DNA from: Blautia sp.
GTDB lineage: Bacteria; Bacillota; Clostridia; Lachnospirales; Lachnospiraceae
Direction of reading: 5' to 3'
Assembly (NCBI GenBank): GCA_029257775.1
Contig: JARIAQ010000033.1
Coordinates: 1 to 64,000 of the forward strand
DNA: 64,000 nt
Positions 51,019 through 60,394 of the stretch are shown one piece after another. Each line of letters begins with the position of its first letter. Positions within the stretch are counted from its first letter, which is position 1. The translations under genes were made by a program, and so were the position numbers. Below the pieces are notes generated by a model. The model ran no database searches, had not been told where the DNA came from, and was given only the letters and a program-made list of their open reading frames with translations.

Positions 51019-53433
51019 CTATTTTTGAACAATGTTAATGATTTTCTTTGGAACATAAATCTCTTTTACAATAGTTCCTGTCAATTTATCTGCAATAGCT
51101 TCTTTACCTGCTGCAATGGCTTCTTCTTTTGTTGCCTCTGCACTAATAGAAATAACTGTTTTTGTCTTTCCATTAATCTGAACAGGAACTTCAATTTCGT
51201 CATCTTTCATTGCTTCTTCATCTGCTGTTGGCCACTGTGTATGGAACACAGAATCTGTATGTCCATATTCCTGCCATAATTCTTCTGCTACATGAGGAGC
51301 AAATGGTGCTAAAAGCTGTACAAATGCTTCAATTGTCGCTTTATCTACTCCGCCTTCTTTTTTCGCAATCTCAATAAGCTTATTGTTATATTCCATAAAT
51401 CCAGAAATAACTGTATTTAAGCTAAAGCTTTCCAAACGCTGTGTAATATCATAAACAAGTTTATGACGCATTTTTACCATTTCTTTTGTTTCAACAACAT
51501 TTGCTTCTTTGCTGTCCATTGCCAATTTCCAGAAACGATTGATGAAACGATATACACCGTCAATACCTCGATCATCCCATTCTGCATCTAATTCCGGTGG
51601 ACCTACAAATAATTCATAAAGTCTTAATGCATCGCATCCGTAATCTCTTACCAAATCATCCGGAGAAACAACGTTCCCTTTTGATTTACTCATCTTAATG
51701 CCATTCTTACCAGTAATCATACCCTGATTAAATAATTTTAAGAATGGTTCATCAAAATCAACTACACCTATATCATGCAAAAATTTTGTATAGAAACGAG
51801 AATACAAAAGATGCAATACCGCATGTTCCACTCCACCGATATACATATCCACTGGAAGATATTTTTCTGCTTTTTCTTTGGAAACTAACGCTTCTGTATT
51901 TTTATTATCTACATAACGAAGGAAATACCAAGAAGAACCAGCCCACTGAGGCATAGTATTTGTTTCTCTCTTTGCAGGTGCGCCACAACATGGACAAGTA
52001 GTGTTTACCCACTCTTCAATACCTGCCAATGGTGATTCTCCTGTACCTGTTGGTTCATAAGAATCTACCTCTGGCAATGTTAATGGCAACTGATCTTCTG
52101 GAACAGGCACGTTTCCACATTTCGGACAATGAATAATTGGAATTGGTTCACCCCAGTAACGCTGACGGGAAAATACCCAGTCACGCAACTTAAAGTTAAC
52201 TGTTTTATGTCCAATACCCATTTTTTCAATCATCTCAGGAGCTTCTTTTTTCAAAACTGCTGATTCCATTCCGTTCCATTCCCCAGAATTAATCATTGTT
52301 CCGGAAGCTTCTGTATATGCTTCTGTCATATTTTCAATTTCTTTTCCGTCTTTTGCAATAACCTGAATAATCGGAATATTAAATTTTGTGGCAAATTCAA
52401 AGTCACGATCATCGTGAGCAGGTACACACATAATGGCACCTGTACCATAATCAGCCAATACATAGTCAGACAGCCAAATTGGAACTTTTTTGCCATTAAT
52501 TGGGTTAATTGCGTAGCTACCTGTAAATACACCTGTTTTTTCTTTATCCTGCAAACGGTCTACGTTAGATTTCATGGAAGCATCATAGATATATTTTTCC
52601 ACCGCTTCTCTAGTTTCATCTGTAGCCAATTCTTTTGCCATAGCATGTTCTGGAGCCAGTACCATAAAAGTTGCACCGTGAAGTGTATCCGGTCTTGTAG
52701 TATAAACTGTAATCTTTTCATCTCTTCCATCTACTGGGAACTGCACTTCTGCACCATAAGATTTTCCAATCCATTCAGCCTGCATCTTCTTAACTTTTTC
52801 TGGCCAATCCAGTTTATCTAAATCGTTTAATAAACGATCTGCATATTTTGTAATTCTAAGCATCCACTGACGAAGATTTTTCTTTGTTACTTCTGCTCCA
52901 CAACGTTCACATTTTCCGTTTACAACCTCTTCATTTGCAAGACCTGTTTTACAGGACGGACACCAGTTAATTGGGAATTCCTTCTCATAAGCCAGACCTT
53001 CTTTAAACATTTTAACAAAAATCCACTGTGTCCATTTATAAAATTCTGGATCTGTGGTATTTACTTCTCTATCCCAGTCATAAATAGCAGAAATATCATT
53101 TAACTGTCGTTTAAAGTTCTTTACGTTTTCTGCTGTGGATTTAGAAGGATGAACACCCATTTTAATCGCATAGTTTTCTGCTGGAAGACCAAAAGCATCC
53201 CATCCCATTGGATGAATCAAGTAGTATCCCTGCATCATTTTGAAACGACTCCATACATCAGAGATTACATAACCTCTCCAATGTCCAACATGAAGACCAT
53301 TTCCTGAAGGATATGGAAACATATCCAGACAATAATATTTTGGTTTTTTCCCATCATCTACGTTTACTGGATTTTCTTCCCAGTTTTTACGCCATTTCTG
53401 CTCAATTGCCTTATGATTATAAGGTACTGCCAT
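51019..53433 (-). CDS. leuS: Leucyl-tRNA synthetase
   Basis: The 804-residue class I synthetase has PYPSGNGLHVGHWRG near residue 42 (HIGH), the editing domain with TTRPDTLHGATF, zinc-type cysteine pairs (CPSCKTGLANEEV and CPKCGNVPVP) and KMSKSKGN near 577. It is controlled by a T-box leader with a leucine specifier and ends at a strong terminator, so it is a single-gene unit. Confidence 0.97.
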   Translation of the reverse strand: MAVPYNHKAIEQKWRKNWEENPVNVDDGKKPKYYCLDMFPYPSGNGLHVGHWRGYVISDVWSRFKMMQGYYLIHPMGWDAFGLPAENYAIKMGVHPSKSTAENVKNFKRQLNDISAIYDWDREVNTTDPEFYKWTQWIFVKMFKEGLAYEKEFPINWCPSCKTGLANEEVVNGKCERCGAEVTKKNLRQWMLRITKYADRLLNDLDKLDWPEKVKKMQAEWIGKSYGAEVQFPVDGRDEKITVYTTRPDTLHGATFMVLAPEHAMAKELATDETREAVEKYIYDASMKSNVDRLQDKEKTGVFTGSYAINPINGKKVPIWLSDYVLADYGTGAIMCVPAHDDRDFEFATKFNIPIIQVIAKDGKEIENMTEAYTEASGTMINSGEWNGMESAVLKKEAPEMIEKMGIGHKTVNFKLRDWVFSRQRYWGEPIPIIHCPKCGNVPVPEDQLPLTLPEVDSYEPTGTGESPLAGIEEWVNTTCPCCGAPAKRETNTMPQWAGSSWYFLRYVDNKNTEALVSKEKAEKYLPVDMYIGGVEHAVLHLLYSRFYTKFLHDIGVVDFDEPFLKLFNQGMITGKNGIKMSKSKGNVVSPDDLVRDYGCDALRLYELFVGPPELDAEWDDRGIDGVYRFINRFWKLAMDSKEANVVETKEMVKMRHKLVYDITQRLESFSLNTVISGFMEYNNKLIEIAKKEGGVDKATIEAFVQLLAPFAPHVAEELWQEYGHTDSVFHTQWPTADEEAMKDDEIEVPVQINGKTKTVISISAEATKEEAIAAGKEAIADKLTGTIVKEIYVPKKIINIVQK

Positions 53434-53467
53434 TTTCTTTTCCTCCTGTATCTAAACTAAATATAAT

Positions 53468-53729
53468 AAGCCCTTTCATCTCCTGATAATCAGAGACGAA
53501 AGGGCTTTCATTCCGCGGTACCACTCCAATTCACAGATTTTCAAAACCTGTGCACTCATTTTTCTATAACGGGAAATCCCGCCTAAACCTACTTAAACCA
53601 AAAAGTTGTTCAATTTAGGAACTCCGAGGCGAGTTGGGAATCTTACGCATCTGCCTTGCACCAAACGGCAGCTCTCTTTATACGCAGTTTTTCTTAATAC
53701 TCCTCTTCTACGTCTGTCAGTATGAAACT
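53468..53729 (-). promoter_or_regulatory. T-box riboswitch (leucine) upstream of leuS
   Basis: The leader has the T-box GGAGTGGTACCGCG (minus strand, 53514-53527) and a terminator stem GAAAGGGCTT/AAGCCCTTTC (53498-53507 with 53468-53477). The candidate specifier in Stem I is CTC (53631-53633), a leucine codon, followed by GCCTCGGAG. The position relative to CTCGGAG is the same as in the tyrS leader. The terminator stem lacks a strong T run. Confidence 0.93.
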
Positions 53730-53735
53730 ACTCAT

Positions 53736-53764
53736 ATTTTACTCAGTGGTTTCTTTTTTGTCAA
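53736..53764 (-). promoter_or_regulatory. Promoter of the leuS T-box unit
   Basis: Minus strand: TTGACA (53759-53764), 17 bases, TAAAAT (53736-53741). The TAA of the -10 is the stop codon of the upstream membrane-protein gene (53739-53741). Confidence 0.85.
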
Positions 53765-55412
53765 CCCCTGTATCTGGTTTTTTATCTCCCAAAGCTGTTA
53801 CAGAAGAAATCGGATTTCCTGGAATAAAATGCACAGTCAAAGTATCACCTATATCATAAGCTACAATTTCCGGATATTCTGTTACTGGAATGTCAAAGAC
53901 AAATTTCTTCTCTGACTGACTAGATTCAATTCCTGTTACCACTGCACCTTCGCTGCTTAACGTAATATAGAAATGAGAGTTCCCTTCAATAACTGCCTGT
54001 GCCATTTTTTCAATGGTTCCAGTCATGGAAACATTATCTTTTGAATCACTTGCGGATGTAATGCCATTATCCCCTAAGATTTTTTCATAATTCTTTTCAC
54101 ATTCTGCAACAGTGTCTCCAATAGCCACATTTTGATATTTTTGCACATTTACCATGGCATATTTCTTAACAAGTCCTGCCCCATCTTTTAGTGCCATGAA
54201 ATAAGTTGGTTGATCCGATATATTCAAAAGTAATGGAAATGCTGCCTGATATTTTAAGTTCTGTACCTGACCTTCTGCGGAATCCATAGCAGAACGTTCC
54301 TGTGCTCCATCACAAGCATAATATCTTGTTTCCATTGTTCTCTGGTTCATCAATACAAATCCTACATTGGATTTATCTCCACTTACAGATGTTACACCTG
54401 TATATACCCACACATCATCATCAAGCGCCAAATAATTATTTCCATCTGTTGTTTTCAAACAGCCTTTCTGTCCCAAAACACTGTTAAAGAAACCATTCTT
54501 CAGCATTCCATGATAATTATAAAGTTCTAAAAGCAAATCTGCGGGATATGCCCGGTCTACCCACTGTGGACAATCTTCGATTTTATAATCCTTTGTTTCA
54601 CCTGTCTGTGCATTACAAAGTACTACTCTACCAATAGTCTGTCCACCAAATAAACCAATATTATATTTCTTTACAGGACAAATCCAATAGGGGGTTCCTT
54701 CGTCATCAATTTCAAAACTTAACTGATCAAACATATAAGTAGGATATTTAAAACGTAAATGACGATAGATATTACGATTAAAATATTCTGACTCTGAATA
54801 CTTAATTGGTTTATCTAATTTCACTAGCTCCGTATTCTGAGTAGCCATATCAATGCGGATATATGCAGGAATTCCCTCTTTCTGATTTGTCAGCCATTTA
54901 ATTCCACTGGCATATACAAGAGGAGTTACACGATAAGGTTGTCCTTGATAATTAATTTGTGAATACAAACTACTTACTTCAAACTGAGATACCATATCTA
55001 CCATACTTCCCATTTTTCTGTTTCCCAGAAGTTCTGCAGAATCTTTGTCTAACAACGGAATTTGATCATAACTAATTTCTTTAATATCCTCTGCGAAATC
55101 TCTTTCTTCCGGTGTTACCAACTGCTGATATTTCTTAGCATTAACAATTGGGGAAGATAATAATGTTCCTACTCCGTAGACAACAATAATTACAAGAACT
55201 AAAAATAATCCCGCTTTTATAACCTTACTATTTTTAATTTCCTGAGGACTACGAAATCTCTTGCGGATACCATAAATGATCAGTATTAAAACAACCAATC
55301 CACCAAGAAAAAACCAAAATCCACTTTCGTGAATGTTAATTGCCGGCAATGTAATATAATAATAAACAAAAGCCAAAAGCAGTATGCCTAATCCTGCTGC
55401 AATTTTTTTCAT
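53739..55412 (-). CDS. Hypothetical membrane-anchored protein with a large outer domain, 557 residues
   Basis: I do not recognise the family. There are three hydrophobic segments in the first 90 residues, followed by a domain of about 460 residues that is probably outside the cell. This domain is rich in Tyr, Asp and Gly, with PYWICPVKKYNIGLFGGQTIG in the middle and a C-terminal stretch that resembles an OB-like or beta-barrel unit (GTIEKMAQAVIEGNSHFYITL). The ATG at 55410-55412 is preferred over an in-frame TTG seven codons earlier. Its last codons carry the leuS promoter. Confidence 0.6.
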   Translation of the reverse strand: MKKIAAGLGILLLAFVYYYITLPAINIHESGFWFFLGGLVVLILIIYGIRKRFRSPQEIKNSKVIKAGLFLVLVIIVVYGVGTLLSSPIVNAKKYQQLVTPEERDFAEDIKEISYDQIPLLDKDSAELLGNRKMGSMVDMVSQFEVSSLYSQINYQGQPYRVTPLVYASGIKWLTNQKEGIPAYIRIDMATQNTELVKLDKPIKYSESEYFNRNIYRHLRFKYPTYMFDQLSFEIDDEGTPYWICPVKKYNIGLFGGQTIGRVVLCNAQTGETKDYKIEDCPQWVDRAYPADLLLELYNYHGMLKNGFFNSVLGQKGCLKTTDGNNYLALDDDVWVYTGVTSVSGDKSNVGFVLMNQRTMETRYYACDGAQERSAMDSAEGQVQNLKYQAAFPLLLNISDQPTYFMALKDGAGLVKKYAMVNVQKYQNVAIGDTVAECEKNYEKILGDNGITSASDSKDNVSMTGTIEKMAQAVIEGNSHFYITLSSEGAVVTGIESSQSEKKFVFDIPVTEYPEIVAYDIGDTLTVHFIPGNPISSVTALGDKKPDTGVDKKETTE

Positions 55413-55453
55413 ACTTTCTACCAACCTTTCCAAGCTATTTTATTTTGTTTAGT

Positions 55454-55482
55454 ATTGTAACATTGTTTCTACCTACTTACAA
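55454..55482 (-). promoter_or_regulatory. Promoter of the 557-residue membrane protein gene
   Basis: Minus strand: TTGTAA (55477-55482), 17 bases, TACAAT (55454-55459). It starts directly after the T run of the preceding terminator. Confidence 0.6.
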
Positions 55483-55522
55483 CAAAAAAAGAAAGTTCTG
55501 ACTAAAGATAATGCCAGAACTT
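55483..55522 (-). terminator. Terminator of the EF-G-like gene
   Basis: AAGTTCTG (55493-55500) pairs with CAGAACTT (55515-55522). On the minus strand a run of seven T follows (55484-55490). Confidence 0.85.
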
Positions 55523-55546
55523 CCTTCTTAAATTTTCTATTTTTAA

Positions 55547-57634
55547 TTATTCATCTTCTGATTTTGCACGAGCTGCAATTTCTTTTTCCTGAATATCAGA
55601 AGGCGCTTGTTCATAGCGGGCAAATTCGTATGAAAATTCACCACTGCCTCCAGTCATGGAGCGAAGATCGGTAGAATATCCATAAATGGAAAGCATTGGA
55701 ACATCTGCTTCTATAACTGTATAGCCCTTACGTGCAGTATCTGGGTTCATCCCCAGTACACGTCCTCTTCTCTTATTCAAGTCACCCATAACATCTCCAG
55801 TAAATTTATCCAATACACTTACCTTCATGGACACAATTGGCTCTAACAGTACAGGAGATGCTTCCATGAATCCTTTCTTAAATGCCTGAATAGCCGCTGT
55901 TTTAAACGCCATTTCTGAAGAATCCACAGGATGATAAGAACCATCATATAAAGTAGCTTTTACACCTACTACGGGATAAGAAGCAACTGGACCTTTTATG
56001 ACTGATTCCTGAATACCTTTTTCCACTGCTGGGAAGTAGTTCTTCGGAACAGCCCCACCTACTACTGTCTGTTCAAAAACATAAGGAGTTTCCAGATCGC
56101 CGGATGGCTCAAATGTCATCTTTACATGACCATACTGGCCATGTCCACCGGACTGTTTTTTATATTTATATTCTACATCTGATTTCTTACGAATAGTCTC
56201 TTTAAATGGAACTTTAGGCTCTGATAAAACAATATCTACTTTATAACGTTCTTTTAATTTACTTACTACAATATCCAGATGTTGTTCACCAATACCGTAT
56301 AATAAAGTCTGTCTATTCTGTGCATCATTTACAGCTTTTAATGTTAAATCTTCCTGCATCATTTTTGACAGTGCCTGAGATACTTTGTCATCATCACCTT
56401 TATTAACAGTCTGATAACGTTTATAAGTATAAGGAACTGAAATATCTGTTTTCCCATAAAGAACTGGTGTATTCTTAGTAGCCAGCGTATCTCCAGTAGT
56501 TACGGTACTCAGCTTCGCAATAGCTCCAATATCTCCTGCATGAAGTTCCGAAACTTCAATTGGTTTAGAACCCTCAAGGATATATAATTTATTTAATTTC
56601 TCTTCAGAATCTTTGGATACATTGTAAAGGACATCCTCTCCCTTAATAACACCTGAGCATACTTTAACTAAAGAATACTTACCTAAGAACGGATCTACAA
56701 TTGTTTTAAATACATAAGCAGATTTTGCTTTTGTAAAATCATAATTTGCCTCATAAATTTCATTGGTTTTTGTATTCATGCCAGCACATGTTTTTTGATC
56801 TGGACTTGGAAAATATCCACAAATATCATCTAAAAGATTGGCAACACCTTGGATATTTACTGTAGATCCCATACATACTGGAATGATGCTACCATCAGAA
56901 ATATTTGTCTTTAATGCAGCAGAAACTTCTGTCACAGAAAATGCTTCTCCTGCAAAATAGCGATCCATAAATTCTTCACTAATTTCTGCCACAGATTCCA
57001 TTAAAGTCTCATGATATTTCTCTAAATACTCATTTAAGTATTCTGGAACAGCGCACTCTTTCTTTTGTCCTTTTTCAACGTATCTTCTACCTGCCTGTTT
57101 AACAATATTTACATATCCTACAAATTTCCCATCTTCTCTAATTGGCATATGTAAAGGAGCAATTTTCTTTCCGTACAATTCTGTCAACTGCTCTACTACC
57201 TGACGATAACTCACATCGTCAATATCCATTTCTGTAACAAAGAACATCCTTGGAAGATTATATTTTTCACAAAGTTCCCATGCTTTCTGTGTTCCTACTT
57301 GAACACCATCTTTACCGGAAACGACAATAATAGCTGCATCTGCAGCTCCTACCGCTTCTTCGACTTCCCCCACAAAGTCGAAATACCCCGGCGTATCCAA
57401 TACATTAATTTTTACTTTTCCCCATTCAACTGGAATTACAGATGTAGAAATTGAAAATTTTCTCTTTATTTCCTCTTTATCAAAATCACTGATTGTGTTT
57501 CCATCTGTTACCTTTCCTAATCGGCTTGTAATACCTGATAAATAAGCCATAGCTTCTGCCAGACTTGTTTTTCCGGCACCCCCATGCCCAAGCAGGACCA
57601 CATTTCTAATTCTGTCGGTTCTAAAAACGTCCAT
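55547..57634 (-). CDS. EF-G-like translational GTPase with an unusual G4 motif
   Basis: The 695-residue protein has EF-G domains in order: GTPase (G1 GHGGAGKT at 16-23, G3 DTPG at 80-83), an OB domain around 300-385 and domains III-V (GIGEQHLDIVVSKLKERY, GGHGQYGHVKM, MSIYGYSTDLRSMTGGSGEFSYEF-type ending). G4 reads TEMD at 134-137 where most translational GTPases have NKxD. It is one of the second-type EF-G proteins of clostridia, whose role (elongation, recycling or stress) is not settled. No str operon genes are nearby, so it is not the main EF-G. Confidence 0.85.
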   Translation of the reverse strand: MDVFRTDRIRNVVLLGHGGAGKTSLAEAMAYLSGITSRLGKVTDGNTISDFDKEEIKRKFSISTSVIPVEWGKVKINVLDTPGYFDFVGEVEEAVGAADAAIIVVSGKDGVQVGTQKAWELCEKYNLPRMFFVTEMDIDDVSYRQVVEQLTELYGKKIAPLHMPIREDGKFVGYVNIVKQAGRRYVEKGQKKECAVPEYLNEYLEKYHETLMESVAEISEEFMDRYFAGEAFSVTEVSAALKTNISDGSIIPVCMGSTVNIQGVANLLDDICGYFPSPDQKTCAGMNTKTNEIYEANYDFTKAKSAYVFKTIVDPFLGKYSLVKVCSGVIKGEDVLYNVSKDSEEKLNKLYILEGSKPIEVSELHAGDIGAIAKLSTVTTGDTLATKNTPVLYGKTDISVPYTYKRYQTVNKGDDDKVSQALSKMMQEDLTLKAVNDAQNRQTLLYGIGEQHLDIVVSKLKERYKVDIVLSEPKVPFKETIRKKSDVEYKYKKQSGGHGQYGHVKMTFEPSGDLETPYVFEQTVVGGAVPKNYFPAVEKGIQESVIKGPVASYPVVGVKATLYDGSYHPVDSSEMAFKTAAIQAFKKGFMEASPVLLEPIVSMKVSVLDKFTGDVMGDLNKRRGRVLGMNPDTARKGYTVIEADVPMLSIYGYSTDLRSMTGGSGEFSYEFARYEQAPSDIQEKEIAARAKSEDE

Positions 57635-57752
57635 ATGTAATACCTCCCAAATATATTATGTGTATATTTTACTAAAAGTTGTAATATATTTCAAGTATTT
57701 TATTCAAATTAAACAAGTTTTTTTATTATACTCTCCCATTGCATCGATAGAA

Positions 57753-57781
57753 TTGACAATTGTAAAAACCTGTCATAAAAT
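57753..57781 (+). promoter_or_regulatory. Promoter of tyrA-aroA with a flanking inverted repeat
   Basis: Plus strand: TTGACA (57753-57758), 17 bases, TAAAAT (57776-57781). CTGTCA (57770-57775) and TGACAG (57791-57796) form a 6-bp inverted repeat around the -10, which may be an operator or a 5' hairpin. Confidence 0.8.
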
Positions 57782-57825
57782 GATACTGTTTGACAGCATT
57801 TTAATTAGAAGGAGTACGGAAATAT

Positions 57826-58923
57826 ATGGAAACCACAACTATTGGTTTTATTGGTCTGGGCCTTATTGGTGGCTCAATTGCAAAAGCAATACGAAAATTT
57901 CACCCGGATTATCAAATTATTGCTTACAATCGCACAAAGGATACACTAAAAGATGCGGTATTTGATGGAATTGTAGATATTCCCTGCAATGAACAAGATC
58001 CACGTTTTGCACTTTGCGACTATATCTTTTTATGCGCCACAGTAGATTATAATTTAGAATGTCTTCCTTGGTTAAAGCAAGTAATACGCCCTAGTTGTAT
58101 TCTCACAGATGTAGGCAGTGTCAAAGGAGAAATTCATCAAAAAATCACAGAACTGAATATGGCTTATAATTTTATCGGCGGCCATCCCATGGCAGGAAGT
58201 GAAAACACAGGATATGAACACTCTTCCGATCACTTAATTGAAAATGCCTACTATATCCTCACCCCCTCTGAAGAAGTTGGTCTTGAAAAAATCGGAAAAT
58301 ATACAGAACTGGTAACTTCTATTGGTGCTTTACCTATGATTCTTACTTGGGATGAGCATGATTTTATTACAGCTGCAGTCAGCCATTTACCTCATATTGT
58401 AGCTGCATCTCTTGTAAACGTAGTACAAAAATTGGATTCACCTTTAGAACATATGAAAACCATTGCTGCCGGAGGATTTAAAGACATTACTCGTATCGCA
58501 TCCTCTTCTCCACATATGTGGCAGCAGATTTGTCTTGAAAATCCAGAATACATTTCAAAAGTTTTAGACGAATATATACGCCTAATTGTACAGGCAAAAT
58601 ATTTGGTAGATCAAAAAGATGCTACAGGTCTTTATGATATGTTTGCACAATCTAAAGAATACCGAAATTCCTTCAACGACGTGCCTAGCGGACCTATCAA
58701 AAAAGATTTTGCTCTTTATTGTGATATTATTGATGAAACAGGTTCTATCGCAACCATCGCAACTATTCTTTCTATGAATAATATCAGTATTAAAAATATT
58801 GGTATTCTTCATAACAGAGAATTTGAAGATGGTGTCTTAAAAATAGAATTTTATGATGAAGATGCATTAAAACAAGCCTCTTCTCAACTAACAAAACGAA
58901 ACTATAAAATTTATGAGAGATAG
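57826..58923 (+). CDS. tyrA: Prephenate dehydrogenase
   Basis: The 365-residue enzyme oxidises prephenate to 4-hydroxyphenylpyruvate for tyrosine synthesis. It has an N-terminal NAD fold (IGFIGLGLIGGSIAKAI), the IGGHPMAGSENTGYEH segment near 118-133 and VSHLPHIVAA near 186-195. The C-terminal ACT domain (ETGSIATIATILSMNNISIKNIGI) suggests feedback control by tyrosine. aroA follows 12 bases downstream. tyrS in this window is controlled by a tyrosine T-box, while this operon shows no T-box. Confidence 0.93.
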   Translation: METTTIGFIGLGLIGGSIAKAIRKFHPDYQIIAYNRTKDTLKDAVFDGIVDIPCNEQDPRFALCDYIFLCATVDYNLECLPWLKQVIRPSCILTDVGSVKGEIHQKITELNMAYNFIGGHPMAGSENTGYEHSSDHLIENAYYILTPSEEVGLEKIGKYTELVTSIGALPMILTWDEHDFITAAVSHLPHIVAASLVNVVQKLDSPLEHMKTIAAGGFKDITRIASSSPHMWQQICLENPEYISKVLDEYIRLIVQAKYLVDQKDATGLYDMFAQSKEYRNSFNDVPSGPIKKDFALYCDIIDETGSIATIATILSMNNISIKNIGILHNREFEDGVLKIEFYDEDALKQASSQLTKRNYKIYER

Positions 58924-58935
58924 GAGGTTTTTTCT

Positions 58936-60225
58936 ATGATTTTTAAAAAATCTGCTCCTTTGCGAGGAGAAATTACAGTTCCCGGTGATAAATCTATCTC
59001 CCATAGGGCTGTTATGCTAGGCTCTTTGGCAAAAGGCACTACTTCCATTACAAATTTTTTAAACGGTGCAGATTGTCTGTCTACAATATCTTGCTTTAAA
59101 AAAATGGGAATTGAAATTGAACAACTTCCCTCTGAAATCCTTATACACGGAAAAGGTCTCCACGGTTTACAGCCTCCCAAAGCAATTCTAGATGCTGGAA
59201 ATAGTGGAACCACCACACGCCTTTTAGCCGGTATTTTAGCCGGTCAATCTTTTACTTCTACCCTCACCGGAGATGCTTCTATCAAAAAAAGACCCATGAC
59301 ACGTATTATTGCCCCTCTTTCCCAGATGGGCGGACAAGTCGAAAGTCTTTCTAACAACGGATGTGCCCCCTTAAAAATAACCGGACATTCATTAACTCCA
59401 ATACACTATATTTCTCCGGTTAGTTCTGCACAGGTGAAATCCTGTATTTTGTTGGCTGGCATGTATGCCGATGGTTTTACAAAAGTTACAGAACCTTTTC
59501 TCTCTCGTAACCATTCTGAACTTATGATGCGTGCTTTTGGTGCACAGGTTACATCAGAAGGAACAACTGCAACTATTATAGGAAATCCCGTTTTAGAAGG
59601 ACAAAAGGTTGTCGTTCCAGGAGATATTTCTTCTGCCGCTTATTTTATTGCCGCAGCACTTTTAATTCCTGGTTCTGAACTTTTAATTAAAGATGTAGGT
59701 ATAAATCCTACACGAAATGGAATTCTAAAAGTGTGCGAAGAAATGGGAGCTGATATTCAACTTTTAAATAAAAGAGAATACTGCCAAGAACCTGTTGCAG
59801 ATATTTTAGTAAAATACAGCCCTTTAAAATCTGTCATTATAGAAGGTTCCCGTATTCCGACCTTGATTGATGAACTTCCTATCATTGCTGTTATGGCAGC
59901 TTGTGCACAAGGCACAACTATAATCCGCGATGCTGAGGAACTAAAGGTAAAAGAATCTAATCGCTTAGATATTATCATACAACACTTAACTTCCATGGGT
60001 GCTGATATCACGCCTTTAGAAAACGGCATGGAAATCAGAGGCGGAAATCCTTTAAAAGGCACTACCTTAGATAGTCATCTCGACCATCGCATAGCCATGT
60101 CCTTTGCAATTGCAGGCATGGTATCTAATGGGGCAACTGAAATATTAAATGCTTCTTGTGTAGATATTTCTTATCCGGAATTCTATGGAGATTTGGCACG
60201 ACTTAGCGATTCTACTTGTTGTTAA
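58936..60225 (+). CDS. aroA: 3-phosphoshikimate 1-carboxyvinyltransferase (EPSP synthase)
   Basis: The 429-residue enzyme joins shikimate 3-phosphate and PEP in the shikimate pathway. Marks are GDKSISHRAVMLGSLAKG near residue 18, DAGNSGTTTRLLAGIL near 90, IKKRPMTRII near 116, and RDAEELKVKESNRLD near 333. The TNFLNG and LDHRIAMSFAIAG motifs are also present. A strong AGGAGG site precedes the ATG, and it is likely translated after tyrA from one mRNA. Confidence 0.96.
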   Translation: MIFKKSAPLRGEITVPGDKSISHRAVMLGSLAKGTTSITNFLNGADCLSTISCFKKMGIEIEQLPSEILIHGKGLHGLQPPKAILDAGNSGTTTRLLAGILAGQSFTSTLTGDASIKKRPMTRIIAPLSQMGGQVESLSNNGCAPLKITGHSLTPIHYISPVSSAQVKSCILLAGMYADGFTKVTEPFLSRNHSELMMRAFGAQVTSEGTTATIIGNPVLEGQKVVVPGDISSAAYFIAAALLIPGSELLIKDVGINPTRNGILKVCEEMGADIQLLNKREYCQEPVADILVKYSPLKSVIIEGSRIPTLIDELPIIAVMAACAQGTTIIRDAEELKVKESNRLDIIIQHLTSMGADITPLENGMEIRGGNPLKGTTLDSHLDHRIAMSFAIAGMVSNGATEILNASCVDISYPEFYGDLARLSDSTCC

Positions 60226-60263
60226 ATTTTAAACAAATTTTAGAATTTCTATATATTTTTTTA

Positions 60264-60321
60264 TTGATTTATTGTAGTAAATATGTATAATATAGAAAGG
60301 AAGTAGGGTTTCCCCTTCCTT
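60264..60321 (+). promoter_or_regulatory. Promoter and 5'-end hairpin of pckA
   Basis: Plus strand: TTGATT (60264-60269), 16 bases, TATAAT (60286-60291). Directly at the predicted start of the RNA lies a hairpin: AAGGAAG..GGG (60297-60308) pairs with CCC..CTTCCTT (60312-60321), with a TA bulge. The leader to the start codon is about 100 bases. Confidence 0.6.
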
Positions 60322-60394
60322 CAAAAAGGATATCACAAGCCTATTTATATAGGTAAGATTATCGTAATTATAAGAGAAAAGAGGTACATGTAAG

